From NCBI GenBank assembly GCA_023511485.1, contig JAIMBH010000004.1, positions 35,442-99,441 of the forward strand: a stretch of DNA of 64,000 nt, written 5' to 3'. Shown here in pieces: positions 63,338 to 64,000 of the stretch; position 1 is the first letter of the stretch; each line of letters starts with the position of its first letter. The notes below the pieces were generated by a model. It was not told the origin of the DNA and made no database searches. It was given only the letters and a program-made list of their open reading frames with translations. The DNA is from Bacillota bacterium. GTDB taxonomy: Bacteria > Actinomycetota > Aquicultoria > Aquicultorales > Aquicultoraceae. Position numbers and translations under genes: made by a program.

Positions 63338-63808
63338 CTACTTTCGCAAAGTAGCAACAATGCGGTTGGTATGAATTAATAAGTCCAGGGCGTCTACTGA
63401 ACTTTTTACAACTATATCAGCGGACTGCAACGCATCTAAAGCGCAACCCTCTCCTTCAATAACGGCTATTGCAAGCCTGGCTTTCTTTAACATTTCAGTA
63501 TCATTTGCACCGTTCCCTATGGCAACACTATTAGAAGCGCCAATGCTCTCGATAAAATCTGCTTTCTGTGAAGCCTCTCCGGGCGGTTGAATACGCGATA
63601 TCTTTGCAGCTATCTTCTCTTTTTGAGACTCGAGTTTGCCGTGCGTATCTGCAGTAATCAAATAGATATCCAGTATCTTGGACAAGACCCTAATTCTTTC
63701 TAATACCTCATCTGCGATAATCCCATCAACTGCAATAGTACCGTTCATATCAAGAACGAGATTCTTAAGGTCATAACGTCCCCTTCCTGGGATATCAATG
63801 CTTATCAT
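63338..63808 (-). CDS. HAD-superfamily protein related to soluble P-type ATPase domains
   Basis: A 156-residue HAD-fold protein. Motif I is LVLDMNGTIAVDG (nucleophile Asp with Asn at the second position), motif II LITADTHG, motif III the Lys in SQKADFIE, motif IV GNGANDTEMLKKARLAIAV. This matches the small group of stand-alone HAD proteins resembling the phosphorylation domain of P-type ATPases. It lacks a membrane part. Substrate unknown. Confidence 0.85.
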   Translation of the reverse strand: MISIDIPGRGRYDLKNLVLDMNGTIAVDGIIADEVLERIRVLSKILDIYLITADTHGKLESQKEKIAAKISRIQPPGEASQKADFIESIGASNSVAIGNGANDTEMLKKARLAIAVIEGEGCALDALQSADIVVKSSVDALDLLIHTNRIVATLRK

Positions 63809-63931
63809 TCCGCACCCCTTTTTACCAGTACCAGTTAAGAAAATTCTATACTCTTTTGCATCAATCTGTCCATTAAGATAATCAGCAGATATCTTAAAAA
63901 CCTAAAAATTGCAAGAACTCCGAATAATCAC

Positions 63932-64000
63932 AACCGCACCTTCAAGGTGCGGTTTGCACTAGCCCTATAAGGGCACACTGCTGGCCGCACCTTAAGGTGC
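63932..64000. repeat. Cluster of palindromic hairpins at the right edge
   Basis: Three palindromes follow one another: AACCGCACCTTCAAGGTGCG (63932-63954 overall), GCCCTATAAGGGC (63962-63974) and CCGCACCTTAAGGTGC (63985-64000, cut by the window end). The first and third are near-identical copies. They may be terminators of an upstream gene or a REP-like element. Confidence 0.6.

Overview
This 64-kb window is a chromosomal segment of housekeeping genes, almost all on the minus strand, from what looks like a deep-branching, moderately AT-rich actinobacterium. The pointers are an actinobacterial-type integration host factor (mihF) beside gmk and rpoZ, a division cluster with SepF, DivIVA and YggT but no ftsA, a MurE with the meso-diaminopimelate motif DNPR, and Firmicutes-like RNA control (FMN and SAM-I riboswitches, a PyrR attenuator). 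An uncultured anaerobic lineage such as Aquicultoria, Geothermincolia or OPB41 would fit, but that placement is inference.

Layout from left to right (transcription mostly runs right to left). 1-3.2 kb: riboflavin operon ribD-ribE-ribBA behind an FMN riboswitch; ribBA runs off the left edge. 3.3-9.8 kb: priA, def, fmt, rsmB, rpe. 9.9-11.6 kb: metK under a SAM-I riboswitch. 11.8-13.2 kb: a plus-strand GAF-GGDEF diguanylate cyclase with an unusual N-terminal domain. 13.2-15.9 kb: mihF-gmk-rpoZ and coaBC. 16.3-26.9 kb: a complete UMP operon, pyrR-pyrB-pyrC-carA-carB-pyrK-(small basic ORF)-pyrD-pyrF, with a PyrR-binding attenuator. 26.9-29.7 kb: a membrane metallopeptidase plus lipoprotein pair and a divergent RecB-type nuclease. 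29.7-32.3 kb: a polyamine cluster (deoxyhypusine synthase-like, SpeH-like, agmatinase) without spermidine synthase. 32.5-39.6 kb: lipid kinase, rluD-like, lgt, lspA, dksA/traR-like, ileS and a small winged-helix protein. 39.6-62.9 kb: the dcw cluster, mraZ-rsmH-ftsL-ftsI-[1.9-kb non-coding island]-murE-murF-mraY-murD-ftsW-murG-murC-murB-ftsQ-ftsZ-pgeF-yggS-sepF-proC-yggT-divIVA-DUF167. 63.3-63.8 kb: a small HAD protein related to soluble P-type ATPase domains.

The genes form coherent pathways: riboflavin, SAM, pyrimidine and polyamine synthesis, translation start and maturation (fmt, def, ileS, rsmB), lipoprotein processing (lgt, lspA), and peptidoglycan synthesis with the divisome. Intergenic space carries several families of short dispersed degenerate repeats, some of which supply the C-terminal codons of Fmt, CarB and PyrC.

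The least explained region is the 1.9-kb gap inside the dcw cluster between ftsI and murE. It has no convincing gene, is purine-rich on the operon strand, and is about five-fold enriched in the tetramer GCAT/ATGC. It begins, just after ftsI, with two translationally coupled micro-ORFs overlapping a 13-bp perfect stem. Other points worth attention are the SpeH-DHS-SpeB cluster, a small basic ORF hidden between pyrK and pyrD, a 95-bp out-of-frame ftsW/murG overlap, and an AAAGTGGA x3 operator in front of mraZ.
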